A stretch of 64,000 nt of DNA from Paenibacillus sinopodophylli (lineage in GTDB: Bacteria > Bacillota > Bacilli > Paenibacillales > Paenibacillaceae): the NCBI RefSeq assembly GCF_005930355.1, contig NZ_VDBO01000002.1:186001-250000 (forward strand). The letters are read 5' to 3'. Position 1 is the first letter of the stretch. Each line of letters begins with the position of its first letter. The notes below the pieces were generated by a model. It was not told where the DNA came from and ran no database searches. It saw nothing but the letters and a program-made list of their open reading frames with translations. The translations under genes and the position numbers were made by a program. Below are positions 28,070 to 36,777 of this stretch, in pieces.

Positions 28070-28441
28070 ATGTTTCAAGCGCGAGGAGAAAAGTATTGGT
28101 ATATACCGGACGGCTTTATTCCGCCTGATAGTACAGGAGCACTCACCAGCCATGAATCGGTTTGCGTGCTGAACTGTTCTTCTGAAGAAGCACTTATTCG
28201 TTTTACGATCTTTTTCGAGGATCGTGAGCCGCTTGAAGATATTTTAGTTGTCGTACAGGGCAGACGTACGAAGCATATCCGCACGAGCTCTCTAGTGAAG
28301 GAAGGGACGTCAATTCCAATTGGCGTTCCTTACGCCATCGAGGTGCAGAGCGATATAGCAATTATCGTGCAGTACAGTCGTCTTGATTCGACACAGGCAG
28401 AGAATACGTTAATGTCAACGATGGCTTTTCCAATGAAATAA
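28070..28441 (+). CDS. ASRT-family (sensory rhodopsin transducer-like) small protein
   Basis: This is a 123-residue soluble beta-rich protein. Features such as KYWYIPDGFIPP, the central FEDREPLED and a late QYSRLD fit the family named after the Anabaena sensory rhodopsin transducer (PF07100). No rhodopsin gene is visible here. Family members are often found beside carbohydrate genes and have been proposed to bind small sugars. It lies 15 bases after rhaEW and about 30 bases before the rhamnose isomerase gene, so it is a full operon member. A role as a rhamnose-related binding protein or mutarotase-like helper is inference. Confidence 0.75.
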   Translation: MFQARGEKYWYIPDGFIPPDSTGALTSHESVCVLNCSSEEALIRFTIFFEDREPLEDILVVVQGRRTKHIRTSSLVKEGTSIPIGVPYAIEVQSDIAIIVQYSRLDSTQAENTLMSTMAFPMK

Positions 28442-28470
28442 TTAACCTTATAATTGAAAGGGTGTTCAAG

Positions 28471-29691
28471 ATGTCTGATCGTGCATATGCGTTTTTTGAA
28501 GAGCAGCAGAAAGCTAGAGGCATTAATATAGATGAAGTGAAAGCAAGATTGAAAGCGCTCAAAATCGAAACGCCATCTTGGGGCTACGGTGATTCCGGTA
28601 CTCGCTTCAAAGTATTCCAGAAGGAAGGCGTGCCTCGCAACCCGTTCGAGAAATTCGATGACGCGGCGCAGGTTCATAAGCTGACAGGTATCGCTCCATC
28701 TGTAGCAATTCACATTCCTTGGGACAAGGTTGACGATTATGGCAAGCTGAGAAGCCATGCCGAGAGCCTCGGTCTCTCCATTGGCGCTGTGAATCCGAAC
28801 CTGTTCCAAGACGAGGATTACATGCTGGGCAGCGTGACCAACTCCGATGCGGCAATCCGCCGTAAAGCAACAGATCATTTGCTGGAGTGCGTGGACATTG
28901 CGAAGGAAACAGGATCGAAAGAATTCAGCTTGTGGTTTGCTGACGGCACGAATTACCCAGGCCAAGGGCATATTCGCAAGCGTAAAGCTTGGATGCAGGA
29001 AGCGCTGGCGGAGATGTACGGTGCTTTGTCCCCGGATATGCGCTTGCTTATCGAATACAAATGCTTTGAGCCGGCCTTCTACCATACGGATCTAGCTGAT
29101 TGGGGCATGGCTTATAACTTGGCACAGAAGCTCGGACCACAGGCGGAAGTTCTCGTTGATACGGGTCATCATTTGCCCGGTGCGAATATCGAACATATCG
29201 TTGCATACTTGCTTGACGAGAAGCGCCTAGGCGGCTTCCACTTTAACAGCCGCAAATACGCGGATGATGATCTTATCGTAGGTACGGTTAATCCCTATGA
29301 GTTGTTCCTCATTTTCTACCAGATTCTTAGCGCAGCAGGCGACTCCGATGCAGGCGTTCGCCAAAACGCGGAGAGCATTACCTATATGATCGACCAATCA
29401 CATAATATTGAGCAAAAGATTCCTGCTATGCTGCGTTCGGTTCTGAATGTGCAGACACAGCTTGCAAAAGCGCTGCTCATCAACCATGACGAAGTAAACG
29501 AGGCTGCTGAGCGACATGATGTGCTTGGTGCCGAGGATGCTGTCCGCCGTGCTTTCGAATTTGACGTAACGCCTTTGCTGCATGCCATTCGCGAAGAACA
29601 GGGCTTACCGCATGATCCTATGAAAGCTTACCTTAGCAGCAGTTATGGCAAGGACATCTTAGTGAGAGGCAAGGGCGGTGCCAGCTGGTGA
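28471..29691 (+). CDS. rhaI: L-rhamnose isomerase (RhaI type)
   Basis: This 406-residue cytosolic TIM-barrel enzyme converts L-rhamnose to L-rhamnulose. It is of the Pseudomonas stutzeri RhaI type rather than the E. coli RhaA type. Likely metal ligands and active-site residues lie in LLIEYKCFEPAFYHTD (Glu) and VDTGHHLPG (Asp, His). The ATG at 28471 is used because the AAAGGGTG ribosome site lies about 10 bases upstream; a GTG at 28462 sits inside that site. The stop overlaps the GTG of rhaB by 4 bases. Confidence 0.92.
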   Translation: MSDRAYAFFEEQQKARGINIDEVKARLKALKIETPSWGYGDSGTRFKVFQKEGVPRNPFEKFDDAAQVHKLTGIAPSVAIHIPWDKVDDYGKLRSHAESLGLSIGAVNPNLFQDEDYMLGSVTNSDAAIRRKATDHLLECVDIAKETGSKEFSLWFADGTNYPGQGHIRKRKAWMQEALAEMYGALSPDMRLLIEYKCFEPAFYHTDLADWGMAYNLAQKLGPQAEVLVDTGHHLPGANIEHIVAYLLDEKRLGGFHFNSRKYADDDLIVGTVNPYELFLIFYQILSAAGDSDAGVRQNAESITYMIDQSHNIEQKIPAMLRSVLNVQTQLAKALLINHDEVNEAAERHDVLGAEDAVRRAFEFDVTPLLHAIREEQGLPHDPMKAYLSSSYGKDILVRGKGGASW

Positions 29692-31157
29692 CCATTCTCG
29701 CCTTTGATCTCGGTGCGAGCAGCGGAAGAGCGCTGCTCGGCCGGTTGAATAACGGCAAGATCGAGGTTGAAGAGCTGCACCGGTTTCCTAATGATCCGGT
29801 GCAGGTCGGTGATCGGCTGCAGTGGGATATTTTGCGGCTGCTTCATGAGTTGAAGCAAGGCTTGCTGAAGGTAAAGCATCTCGATATTAAGCTCGAAAGC
29901 ATGGCGATCGATTCGTGGGCGGTTGATTTCGGATTGATCGGTAGCAACGGGGAACTGCTCGGCAACCCTTATCATTATCGCGACCATCACACGGACGGCG
30001 TTATGGCGGAGGTTGCGGGCGAGCTGACGGCAGATCGTATATTTGAGAAGACGGGCATTCAGTTTCTTCCGTTTAATACGATTTATCAGCTGGCTGCTTT
30101 GAAAAAAGCAGATTCGCCGCTGCTGAGGGATGCGAAGCATTTTCTGATGATACCGGATCTGCTTCGTTATTTCTTAACTGGTGAGATGTACAATGAGTTT
30201 TCTAATGCTACGACGACTCAGCTTTATAATCCGGTATCAGAAAGCTGGGATGCGGAGCTAATCAAGGAGCTTGGCATCTCACCCGATTTATTCGGAACAG
30301 TTGTTCAGCCCGGAGCGCTTGTTGGCAGCTTGCGTACTTCGCTTTGTGAAGAGCTTGGTATTGAGTCCGTACCCGTCTATGCGGCGGCGGAGCATGATAC
30401 AGGCTCTGCGGTTGCGGCGGTTCCTGCGCTGGATCGCTCGTTCGCCTATTTGAGCTGCGGCACATGGTCGCTCATGGGTACAGAGGTGGAAGCTCCTGTA
30501 ATTAATGAGCTTGCTCAGCAGTTGAACTTCACGAACGAAGGCGGTGCATATGGTACGTATCGCCTGCTTAAGAACATTATGGGCTTGTGGGTGCTTCAGG
30601 AATGCAGACGTGCGTGGGAGCGGGCAGGAATTTCATACACCTTTCCCGAATTAGTTAAGTTAGCCGATGATGCGGAGCCGTTTGCTGCATTCATTGATCC
30701 CGATGATCCGCTATTCCTGCACCCTGGCGATATGCCGGCTCGTATTGCCGACTATTGTTTGCGAACAGGCCAAACACCACCTGCAAGCAACGGTGCTATT
30801 GTCCGTTGTATTCTGGAGAGCTTGGCTTTGAAATACAGATATGTGCTTGAGCTTACAGAGCAATTATCCGGTCAAGCCTTTGGCGGTCTTCATATGGTAG
30901 GAGGCGGGATCCAGAACACGCTGCTATGCCAGTGGACAGCGAATGCTATCGGTAAACCGGTTTGGGCAGGCCCTATCGAGGGCAGTGCAATCGGCAATTT
31001 GATCGTCCAATGGATCGCAAGCGGGAAGCTCGCGGACATATGGGAGGCACGCAAGGTGATTCGGGATTCATTCCCGGTTGACACTTACGAGCCGGAGCAG
31101 CCGGAAGCTTGGGAGCATGTATACGGATTTTTTAAAGAAAAGACAGGAATCGCTTAA
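29688..31157 (+). CDS. rhaB: L-rhamnulokinase
   Basis: This 489-residue FGGY-family sugar kinase phosphorylates L-rhamnulose at O1. It shows the phosphate-binding DLGASSGRALLG at the N terminus, the catalytic-region AIDSWAVDFGLIG, and the adenosine-binding HMVGGGIQNTLLCQ. It starts with GTG within a 4-base overlap with rhaI, so the two are translationally coupled. Its product is the substrate of rhaEW at the head of the operon. Confidence 0.95.
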   Translation: MTILAFDLGASSGRALLGRLNNGKIEVEELHRFPNDPVQVGDRLQWDILRLLHELKQGLLKVKHLDIKLESMAIDSWAVDFGLIGSNGELLGNPYHYRDHHTDGVMAEVAGELTADRIFEKTGIQFLPFNTIYQLAALKKADSPLLRDAKHFLMIPDLLRYFLTGEMYNEFSNATTTQLYNPVSESWDAELIKELGISPDLFGTVVQPGALVGSLRTSLCEELGIESVPVYAAAEHDTGSAVAAVPALDRSFAYLSCGTWSLMGTEVEAPVINELAQQLNFTNEGGAYGTYRLLKNIMGLWVLQECRRAWERAGISYTFPELVKLADDAEPFAAFIDPDDPLFLHPGDMPARIADYCLRTGQTPPASNGAIVRCILESLALKYRYVLELTEQLSGQAFGGLHMVGGGIQNTLLCQWTANAIGKPVWAGPIEGSAIGNLIVQWIASGKLADIWEARKVIRDSFPVDTYEPEQPEAWEHVYGFFKEKTGIA

Positions 31158-31165
31158 CGATTGAA

Positions 31166-31189
31166 TGAGCAAGTGAGCAAGTGAGCGAA
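31166..31189 (+). repeat. Short tandem octamer TGAGCAAG (about three units)
   Basis: TGAGCAAG occurs twice in tandem, followed by TGAGCGAA, between rhaB and the DeoR gene. The AAGC core is the same tetranucleotide that is expanded after lutR at 36066-36104. Confidence 0.55.
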
Positions 31190-31218
31190 TTCAAATATAA
31201 GCAAGAAAGAGGTACGCT

Positions 31219-31977
31219 ATGCTGGTCCATGAACGTTACGACAAAATTGTACAGCTGGTAAATGAGAGAGGCAGCATCCGTGTAACGGAGCTGAGCGAGC
31301 TATGTCAGGTGACCGAGGAAACGATTCGGCGCGATCTGGACCGCTTGGAGCAAGCCGGACGTTTGCGCCGATCCCATGGCGGTGCGGTTAGCGTAAAGGA
31401 TCAGCAGCCGGAAATCCCGTATTTCGAGCGTGAAATTGCACAGGCGGAAGAAAAGAAGAGGATCGCGGAAGCGGCGGTTAAGCTGATCCAGCCAAAGGAT
31501 CGCATCCTGCTCGATGCCAGCTCGACAGCTTGGTATATGGCGGCAAGCATGCCGGATATTCCGCTTACGGTGCTCACGAATTCCATTAAGGTGGCCATGG
31601 AGCTGAGCAGCAAGGAGAAGATCGAAGTGATTTCTACTGGGGGAATATTGGCTTCGCGCTCGTTATCCTACGTCGGCCCGTTAGCCGAGCGTTCTCTTGA
31701 TGCGTATCATGTCGATAAGGCGTTCTTCTCGTGCAAGGGTGTTCATCTGGAACGAGGAATTAGCGAGTCTAATGAGCTGCAGGCACGCATTAAGCACAAA
31801 ATGGTCGGGATGGCTGATCAGGTCATTCTGCTTGCAGATTCGAGCAAATTCGGATTACAGGCGTTCACGCATGTAGCTGATTTGAGCAATGTAGATGCGA
31901 TTATAACAGATGTACGTTTATCGCAAGAGCTGCTTATGCAGCTGGAAGATAAGCAAATATCGGTTACAACCGTTTAG
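31219..31977 (+). CDS. DeoR-family transcriptional repressor
   Basis: This 252-residue protein has an N-terminal helix-turn-helix with the family signature (LCQVTEETIRRDLDRLEQAG, about 28-47) and a C-terminal DeoR sensor domain of the sugar-phosphate-binding type (GGILASRSLSYVGPLAE and late LADSSKFG). It probably represses the rhamnose operon and responds to a phosphorylated intermediate such as rhamnulose 1-phosphate or DHAP, by analogy with other DeoR regulators. GAAAGAGG precedes the ATG. A terminator-like hairpin separates it from lutA. Confidence 0.9.
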   Translation: MLVHERYDKIVQLVNERGSIRVTELSELCQVTEETIRRDLDRLEQAGRLRRSHGGAVSVKDQQPEIPYFEREIAQAEEKKRIAEAAVKLIQPKDRILLDASSTAWYMAASMPDIPLTVLTNSIKVAMELSSKEKIEVISTGGILASRSLSYVGPLAERSLDAYHVDKAFFSCKGVHLERGISESNELQARIKHKMVGMADQVILLADSSKFGLQAFTHVADLSNVDAIITDVRLSQELLMQLEDKQISVTTV

Positions 31978-31982
31978 CATAT

Positions 31983-32024
31983 ACGGCGCGGCGCGGGCTT
32001 TACCAGAAGCGCAGCGCCGTTTCA
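31983..32024 (+). terminator. GC-rich hairpin between the DeoR gene and lutA
   Basis: ACGGCGCGGCGC (31983-31994) pairs with GCGCAGCGCCGT (32009-32020) with one mismatch, followed by TTTC. The weak U tract suggests partial termination. Read on the minus strand, the right arm resembles the first half of the dispersed repeat described at 35155. Confidence 0.5.
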
Positions 32025-32087
32025 TTCAACATACATGTCTGACAACCTGATATTATAGAATGAATAGAACTCGGAAGGGGCGCGAGT

Positions 32088-32810
32088 ATGAAGGTCTCAT
32101 TGTTTATTACTTGCTTAAGCGATGCGCTATATCCAAGGGTTGGCGAAGCGATGGTACGTTTGCTGGCGAAATACGGAGTTTCCCTGCAGTTTCCAACGGT
32201 ACAAACCTGCTGTGGGCAGCCTGCTTTCAACAGCGGATACTGGAAGGAAGCGCGGGAATCAGCAAAGACGATTTTGGATGCTTTTGAGGACAGTGATTTC
32301 GTCATCTCTCCGTCTGGTTCCTGTACAGGTATGATTCATCATTATCCGAAGCTGTTCGAGGATGATCCGATTATGCTGGAGCGTGCAAATAGGCTGCAAA
32401 GCAAGTCATTCGAGTTTACCCAGTTCATGGTGCAGGTGCTCGGCGTTACCGACGTCGGCGCTTCGTTCCCGCATAAGGTCACCTATCATCCTTCCTGCCA
32501 CGGAAGTCGGATTCTGGGCGTTAAAGCAGAGCCGCTGGCACTTATTCAGAAGGTAAGGGGCCTTGAGCTTGTCCCGCTGCCGTTCGCAGAGGATTGCTGC
32601 GGCTTCGGTGGAACGTTCGCAGTCAAGATGGCGGATATTTCAGGAGCGATGGTGACTGAGAAGGTCGATCATGTGCTGGAGACGGAAGCGGAAGTACTAG
32701 TAGGTCTCGATATGGCATGCTTGCTCAACATTGCGGGCAATCTGCGTTACCGTAATGAGCCGGTGCGCGTGATGCATTTGGCAGAGCTGCTTTATGAAGG
32801 GGTGAAATAA
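32088..32810 (+). CDS. lutA: L-lactate utilisation protein LutA (Fe-S)
   Basis: This 240-residue protein has two copies of the CCG cysteine-rich domain (CCGQPAFNSGY and CCGFGGTFAVK), the hallmark of LutA/YkgE. With LutB and LutC it oxidises L-lactate to pyruvate, passing electrons to the respiratory chain. GGAAGGGG precedes the ATG, and lutB starts 2 bases after its stop. Its place after rhamnose genes that yield L-lactate gives it a direct metabolic purpose. Confidence 0.93.
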   Translation: MKVSLFITCLSDALYPRVGEAMVRLLAKYGVSLQFPTVQTCCGQPAFNSGYWKEARESAKTILDAFEDSDFVISPSGSCTGMIHHYPKLFEDDPIMLERANRLQSKSFEFTQFMVQVLGVTDVGASFPHKVTYHPSCHGSRILGVKAEPLALIQKVRGLELVPLPFAEDCCGFGGTFAVKMADISGAMVTEKVDHVLETEAEVLVGLDMACLLNIAGNLRYRNEPVRVMHLAELLYEGVK

Positions 32811-32812
32811 GC

Positions 32813-34342
32813 ATGGCTGGAGCAAAAACGGAAGCGACTGTTAAAGCACGGGCGGATCTTGCACTCAACGATGAGTTTCTGCGCAAGGCTGTACGATTTA
32901 CGACTGAGCGGCTGCGCAACGGCAAGAAAAAAGCGACAGACGAGCATGGTAACTGGGAGGATTGGCGGGAACGCGGCAAGCAAATCCGTCTGCATACGAT
33001 TGCTCATCTCGATTATTACTTGAACCTATTTGTGAACAATGCGCGGGCCAACGGGGTTCATGTGCATTTTGCCAATACGACAGAGGAGGCCGTGAAGCTC
33101 ACGCTCGATATCGCTGAGCATGCAGGCGCCAAATCAGTCGTCAAATCCAAATCGATGGTGTCGGAGGAGCTGCATCTCAACCATGCACTTGAGTCAATCG
33201 GCGTAGAGGCGGTTGAAACCGATCTTGGTGAATATATTATTCAGCTGGCGGGTGAAATGCCATCGCATATCGTTATTCCGGCTATACACAAAAACCGCTA
33301 CCAGATCGCCGACCTTCTCTCCAAAGAAGCGGGTTATACACTGCCGCCGGACACGACCGCTCTTGCGGGCTTCGTACGTAAGAAGCTGCGCGAGAAGTTT
33401 CTCGATGCTGAAATCGGCATGACCGGCTGCAACTTCGCGATTGCAGAGACGGGCTCGATGGTGCTGTTTGAGAATGAAGGAAACGCACGGATGGTGAGCA
33501 CGGTACCGAAGACTCAAATTACACTGATGGGCATGGAACGGATCATTCCGTCGTGGTCTGATCTAGAGGTGATGGCTACGCTGCTTCCTCGCTCGGCAAC
33601 GGGACAGAAGCTGACCATGTACATGTCGGGCATTACAGGCCCGCGCCGCTCGGAGGATGCGGATGGACCGGATGAAATGCATATTATTATTATCGACAAT
33701 GGACGTTCCCTGCAGCTTGGCGATCCTGAGTTCCAAGAGCTGCTTAACTGCATCCGCTGCGGCGCATGCCTTAATGCTTGTCCCGTTTATCGCCATATTG
33801 GCGGTCACGCCTACGGCAGTACCTATAGCGGTCCAATCGGGGCGGTTCTTACACCTTCTCTGAACAAAAACATTGCCGAGTGGGATGATATTGCGAACGC
33901 ATCAAGCTTATGTGGTGCCTGCTACGAGGCTTGCCCGGTCAAAATCCCGCTGCATGACATGCTTGTCTACTTGCGCAGGCGGAAGGTCGAGAGCGGAAAC
34001 GGCAGCAAGATGGAATCGATTGGCATGCAGGGGTTTGCAACCATTATGGGTAATTCATCGCGTCTTGGCGGTGTGCTTCGACTAGGTAAGCTTGGCCAGA
34101 AGCTGGTCGTGCGCAGTGGTGTTATTAAGACGAAGCTCGGGCCGCTCAAAGGCTGGAATACGTATCGTGTTACGCCGAGCCTGCCTAAGGAATCGTTCCG
34201 GGATCGCTGGGATACACTCGATCAAGAGCTGAAGCAAGGTTTGAAGCAGATGGAGCCGACGATGCAGAATCGGATGGAAGAGCTGGTGCGAAAGCGTGAG
34301 CTTGACGAGAAACAAGGTAAGGGAGGACATGGACATGGCTGA
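32813..34342 (+). CDS. lutB: L-lactate utilisation iron-sulfur protein LutB
   Basis: This 509-residue protein combines an N-terminal LutB/LutC-like (DUF162) domain with a ferredoxin-type region carrying two 4Fe-4S motifs, CIRCGACLNACPVY and CGACYEACPVKIP, near residues 311-370. The C-terminal 90 residues are basic and charged. It is the electron-transfer core of LutABC. GAAGGGG lies in the 3' end of lutA, and its own stop overlaps the lutC start by 8 bases. Confidence 0.94.
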   Translation: MAGAKTEATVKARADLALNDEFLRKAVRFTTERLRNGKKKATDEHGNWEDWRERGKQIRLHTIAHLDYYLNLFVNNARANGVHVHFANTTEEAVKLTLDIAEHAGAKSVVKSKSMVSEELHLNHALESIGVEAVETDLGEYIIQLAGEMPSHIVIPAIHKNRYQIADLLSKEAGYTLPPDTTALAGFVRKKLREKFLDAEIGMTGCNFAIAETGSMVLFENEGNARMVSTVPKTQITLMGMERIIPSWSDLEVMATLLPRSATGQKLTMYMSGITGPRRSEDADGPDEMHIIIIDNGRSLQLGDPEFQELLNCIRCGACLNACPVYRHIGGHAYGSTYSGPIGAVLTPSLNKNIAEWDDIANASSLCGACYEACPVKIPLHDMLVYLRRRKVESGNGSKMESIGMQGFATIMGNSSRLGGVLRLGKLGQKLVVRSGVIKTKLGPLKGWNTYRVTPSLPKESFRDRWDTLDQELKQGLKQMEPTMQNRMEELVRKRELDEKQGKGGHGHG

Positions 34343-35060
34343 TACGCATAAGCAGTGGCTGGAGAAGCTGGAAGCGGAATCGAAGGCGAAGCAGGAGCAG
34401 TTTATGGATGGTATTGCCTCCAAGCTCAGGCATCCGAGAATGTTTGATCAGCCGAAGCATCCCTTCCGAGGAGCGCCGGATTTCTGGAATGCGTTCGAGT
34501 GGAGCGAAGAGGAGCGGATTCAAGCTTTTACAGACAATTTCCTATCCGTAGGTGGTCATGTTGCCCGCCTTGGCTCTATGGATGAAGTGAAATTGTTCAT
34601 CGTTCAGAAGGCTGAAGAAATGAGCGCGAAATATGTCATTCGGCAGAATCAGCCAGAGCTGGATGCGCTTGAGCTGGAAACGGCGCTTGCCGATACAAGC
34701 GTCTGCGTATGGAATACTGATGACGCACAATATTGGCGCGCTCGTGCGGCTGAAGCTGATTTCGGCATCGTTATTGCCGATCATGCAGTCGCTTATACAG
34801 GCTCGGTAACCGTTCTATCCGCGCCGAATAAGGGGCGCTCAGTCAGCTTATTGCCTACGGTGCTCATTATTATTATTCCAATCGATCGGCTCAAGACGAG
34901 ACTCGGCGAGGTGCTCGTTACTTTCGATGAAGCGGGACGCGAGAAGCTGCCTGCCGGCATTCACTTTATATCGGGGCCAAGCAGGTCCTCTGATATTGAG
35001 AACGATTTGACTATAGGCGTTCATGGACCAGGCATCGTCTATGCCTTGCTGGTTGAGTAA
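34335..35060 (+). CDS. lutC: L-lactate utilisation protein LutC
   Basis: This 241-residue protein has a DUF162 (LUD) domain with the family's closing HFISGPSRSSDIENDLTIGV region. It is the third component of the LutABC lactate oxidation complex. I place the start at ATG 34335, 8 bases after GGGAGG (34321-34326), rather than the upstream ATG at 34329 or GTG at 34296. It overlaps lutB by 8 bases, indicating coupling. Confidence 0.92.
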   Translation: MADTHKQWLEKLEAESKAKQEQFMDGIASKLRHPRMFDQPKHPFRGAPDFWNAFEWSEEERIQAFTDNFLSVGGHVARLGSMDEVKLFIVQKAEEMSAKYVIRQNQPELDALELETALADTSVCVWNTDDAQYWRARAAEADFGIVIADHAVAYTGSVTVLSAPNKGRSVSLLPTVLIIIIPIDRLKTRLGEVLVTFDEAGREKLPAGIHFISGPSRSSDIENDLTIGVHGPGIVYALLVE

Positions 35061-35130
35061 TGCAATGGGCTGATCCTTATTGGTTCATCGAGGGGATTCG
35101 TTAGTTGTCTATGCAGGAAATATAGGAATG

Positions 35131-35157
35131 GAGATGGCTTTGCCATCCTTTCTCTAT
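35131..35157 (+). terminator. Possible weak terminator after lutC
   Basis: GATGGC (35133-35138) and GCCATC (35142-35147) form a short stem around TTT, followed by CTTTCTCT. The stem is short, so termination may be partial. Confidence 0.45.
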
Positions 35158-35215
35158 ATGTCTCGGGATGAAACGCGCTGCGCCTTCAGAGGACGTCGAT
35201 AGTCGTTATACGAAA
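35155..35215 (+). repeat. Dispersed intergenic repeat, copy A
   Basis: This is one of three related sequences of about 61 bases (others at 40295 and 54379). All begin TATATNTCTYGGRATGAAAC, continue with CGCGCYGCGCC and end with a CGATARYCGTT block. This copy is the most diverged in its second half. It lies between lutC and the promoter region of lutR, next to the 32-base motif at 35216. Confidence 0.7.
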
Positions 35216-35254
35216 CTCAAAACGGAGGCTGTAAGCGCAAATGTGCTCTTACAG
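35216..35254 (+). promoter_or_regulatory. Shared 32-base motif, copy 2, with inverted repeat (before lutR)
   Basis: Positions 35216-35247 match 25829-25860 at 28 of 32 bases. Here the motif also contains a perfect 8-bp inverted repeat, GCTGTAAG ... CTTACAGC (35229-35255), not fully kept in copy 1. It lies about 90 bases before the lutR start and is a candidate operator common to the rhamnose and lactate genes. Confidence 0.5.
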
Positions 35255-35342
35255 CAGCCCAATTACCATAATGAGTGTGCTGAAACGAGGGTGTTTATAG
35301 AAAAGACACCTTCAGGTGGTTCTTCTTAGGAGGTTGCAGGTT

Positions 35343-36061
35343 ATGTCGTCATTAAATGTAGAGAAGCTGTCAAAGCGCAACCATTACGAGGAAATAACCG
35401 AGCAAATCAAACGGCTTATTATTCAAGGTAATCTGCGAATTGGCGACAAGCTGCCGTCTACGAAGGAAATTTCAGAGCAATTCGGCGTCGGCCGCTCGAC
35501 AACCCGCGAGGCGCTCAGCGCTTTAAAGGCGATGGGGCTCATTGACATTCGCCAAGGCGGCGGCTGCCGGGTTATTCGAGATGCACCAGTCGATATGGAG
35601 CTTCCGGAGCTGCAGTCGCTGCGCATGAATCGGGAAACTGTGCTGGAGCTGCTGGAGGCTAGGGAGTCGCTTGAAGTATCGAATGCAGCTATTGCGGCGG
35701 TGAAGCATACAGAAGCTGATTTGAGCCAGCTTGACAAGCTTGTAGAGCAGATGAAGCTTACCGTTGGTGACGAGGAGGAAGGGGAGCGGCTTGATCTTCA
35801 ATTCCATCTGACACTTGCGCAGGCAACACATAACTCGATTATGGTAAGACTATTCGAGTCGATTATGAACCATATCGAAACGGCAATCCATGATATTCGG
35901 CGGGTGGAGCTATATGCGAGTACGGCAGTTGCGGAGCGTCTTTATTCGGAGCACTTTGCGATCCTCGAAGCTATAAGAAGCAGAGATAGTGAGCTTGCGG
36001 CGGAGCGGATGAAGCAGCATTTGCAGCATATCGAGCATATTGTGCGTAAGCACTTGGGCTA

Positions 36062-36062
<1 letters not shown>
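35343..36062 (+). CDS. lutR: FadR-subfamily GntR regulator (LutR-like)
   Basis: This 239-residue protein has a GntR winged helix (about 8-75, with STKEISEQFGVGRSTTREAL) and a C-terminal all-helical FCD domain (about 95-225), whose metal-binding Asp and His residues appear in LDLQFHLTLAQATHN and later EHFAILEAI. In Bacillus, LutR of this type represses lutABC until L-lactate is present, and the position after lutABC supports the name. ATG 35343 is preferred because AGGAGG lies 9 bases upstream. A tetranucleotide microsatellite starts just after its stop. Confidence 0.85.
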
Positions 36063-36105
<43 letters not shown>

Positions 36106-36135
36106 ACAGCCACTTGACCGTTCACTTCTAAACAA

Positions 36136-36186
36136 AAAGAAGCTGATTTCATTAGGCGCTTTGCCTGCCGAGCCAGCTTCTTTACA
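36136..36186. terminator. Bidirectional terminator, lutR / pentapeptide gene
   Basis: AAAGAAGCTG (36136-36145) pairs with CAGCTTCTTT (36174-36183), and an inner AGGC/GCCT pair strengthens the hairpin. A-rich sequence to the left and T-rich to the right suit both directions. Confidence 0.75.
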
Positions 36187-36206
36187 TATGGAGTCGCACG
36201 ACATGA

Positions 36207-36683
36207 TTATTGCTGCGATTTCAATAAGTCTTCGATGAGGATCCCATTGATCCGCAGTCCAGTAATGTCGCAATCTCGCAGATCGGCATGCGACAGATTG
36301 CAGTTATGGAATTGTATACCACGCAAATCTGATTGTTGGAAAACGATCGGCTTATAGACGCTATCAGCATCGGAAGGGGCATCTTTGGGATCAGGCAGCA
36401 TAATATTGCGGAATTCAGTACCGAATAGCTGGACATGCTCAATAAGCCCGTGGCTCATATTGGCGTTTTTAATTTCATACTCTGAAAAATTAACATTCGA
36501 AATGCTGAGCTTAGACAGGTTGGCGTCATGTATGGACATTTGGCTCATGTTGGCATTTGTTATTTTCGTTTGGGCGAGATTCACGTCATCAAAAACAGAA
36601 GCTTCCGCATTCACTTTATGAAAACTGGAGCCTGAAATATCCGTCATTTCCAATTTCAATCGTTTTTCGTTTGTATCCATCAT
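36207..36683 (-). CDS. Pentapeptide-repeat protein
   Basis: This 158-residue protein has repeated A(N/D)(L/M/F)xx units, for example ANMSQMSIHDANLSKLSISN and later SDLRGIQFHNCNLSHADLRD, with an interruption of about 25 residues in the middle. Such repeats form a right-handed beta helix; functions range from gyrase protection to unknown structural roles. I see no signal peptide or membrane segment. The start at 36683 is set by AAGGAG 7 bases upstream, removing 18 spurious residues. No specific function can be assigned. Confidence 0.82.
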   Translation of the reverse strand: MMDTNEKRLKLEMTDISGSSFHKVNAEASVFDDVNLAQTKITNANMSQMSIHDANLSKLSISNVNFSEYEIKNANMSHGLIEHVQLFGTEFRNIMLPDPKDAPSDADSVYKPIVFQQSDLRGIQFHNCNLSHADLRDCDITGLRINGILIEDLLKSQQ

Positions 36684-36711
36684 GTACCGGCTCCTTAGGT
36701 TGCAAATAGGT

Positions 36712-36762
36712 AAAAGCCCGGATGTAATATTCATCATGTGGATGATGTCCGCGTCCGGGCCG
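36712..36762 (-). terminator. Terminator after the J-domain-like gene
   Basis: On the minus strand GCCCGGA (36760-36754) pairs with TCCGGGC (36722-36716) with an inner CATCAT/ATGATG pairing, followed by TTTT. Confidence 0.8.
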
Positions 36763-36777
36763 ACCTGCGTTGATCAT

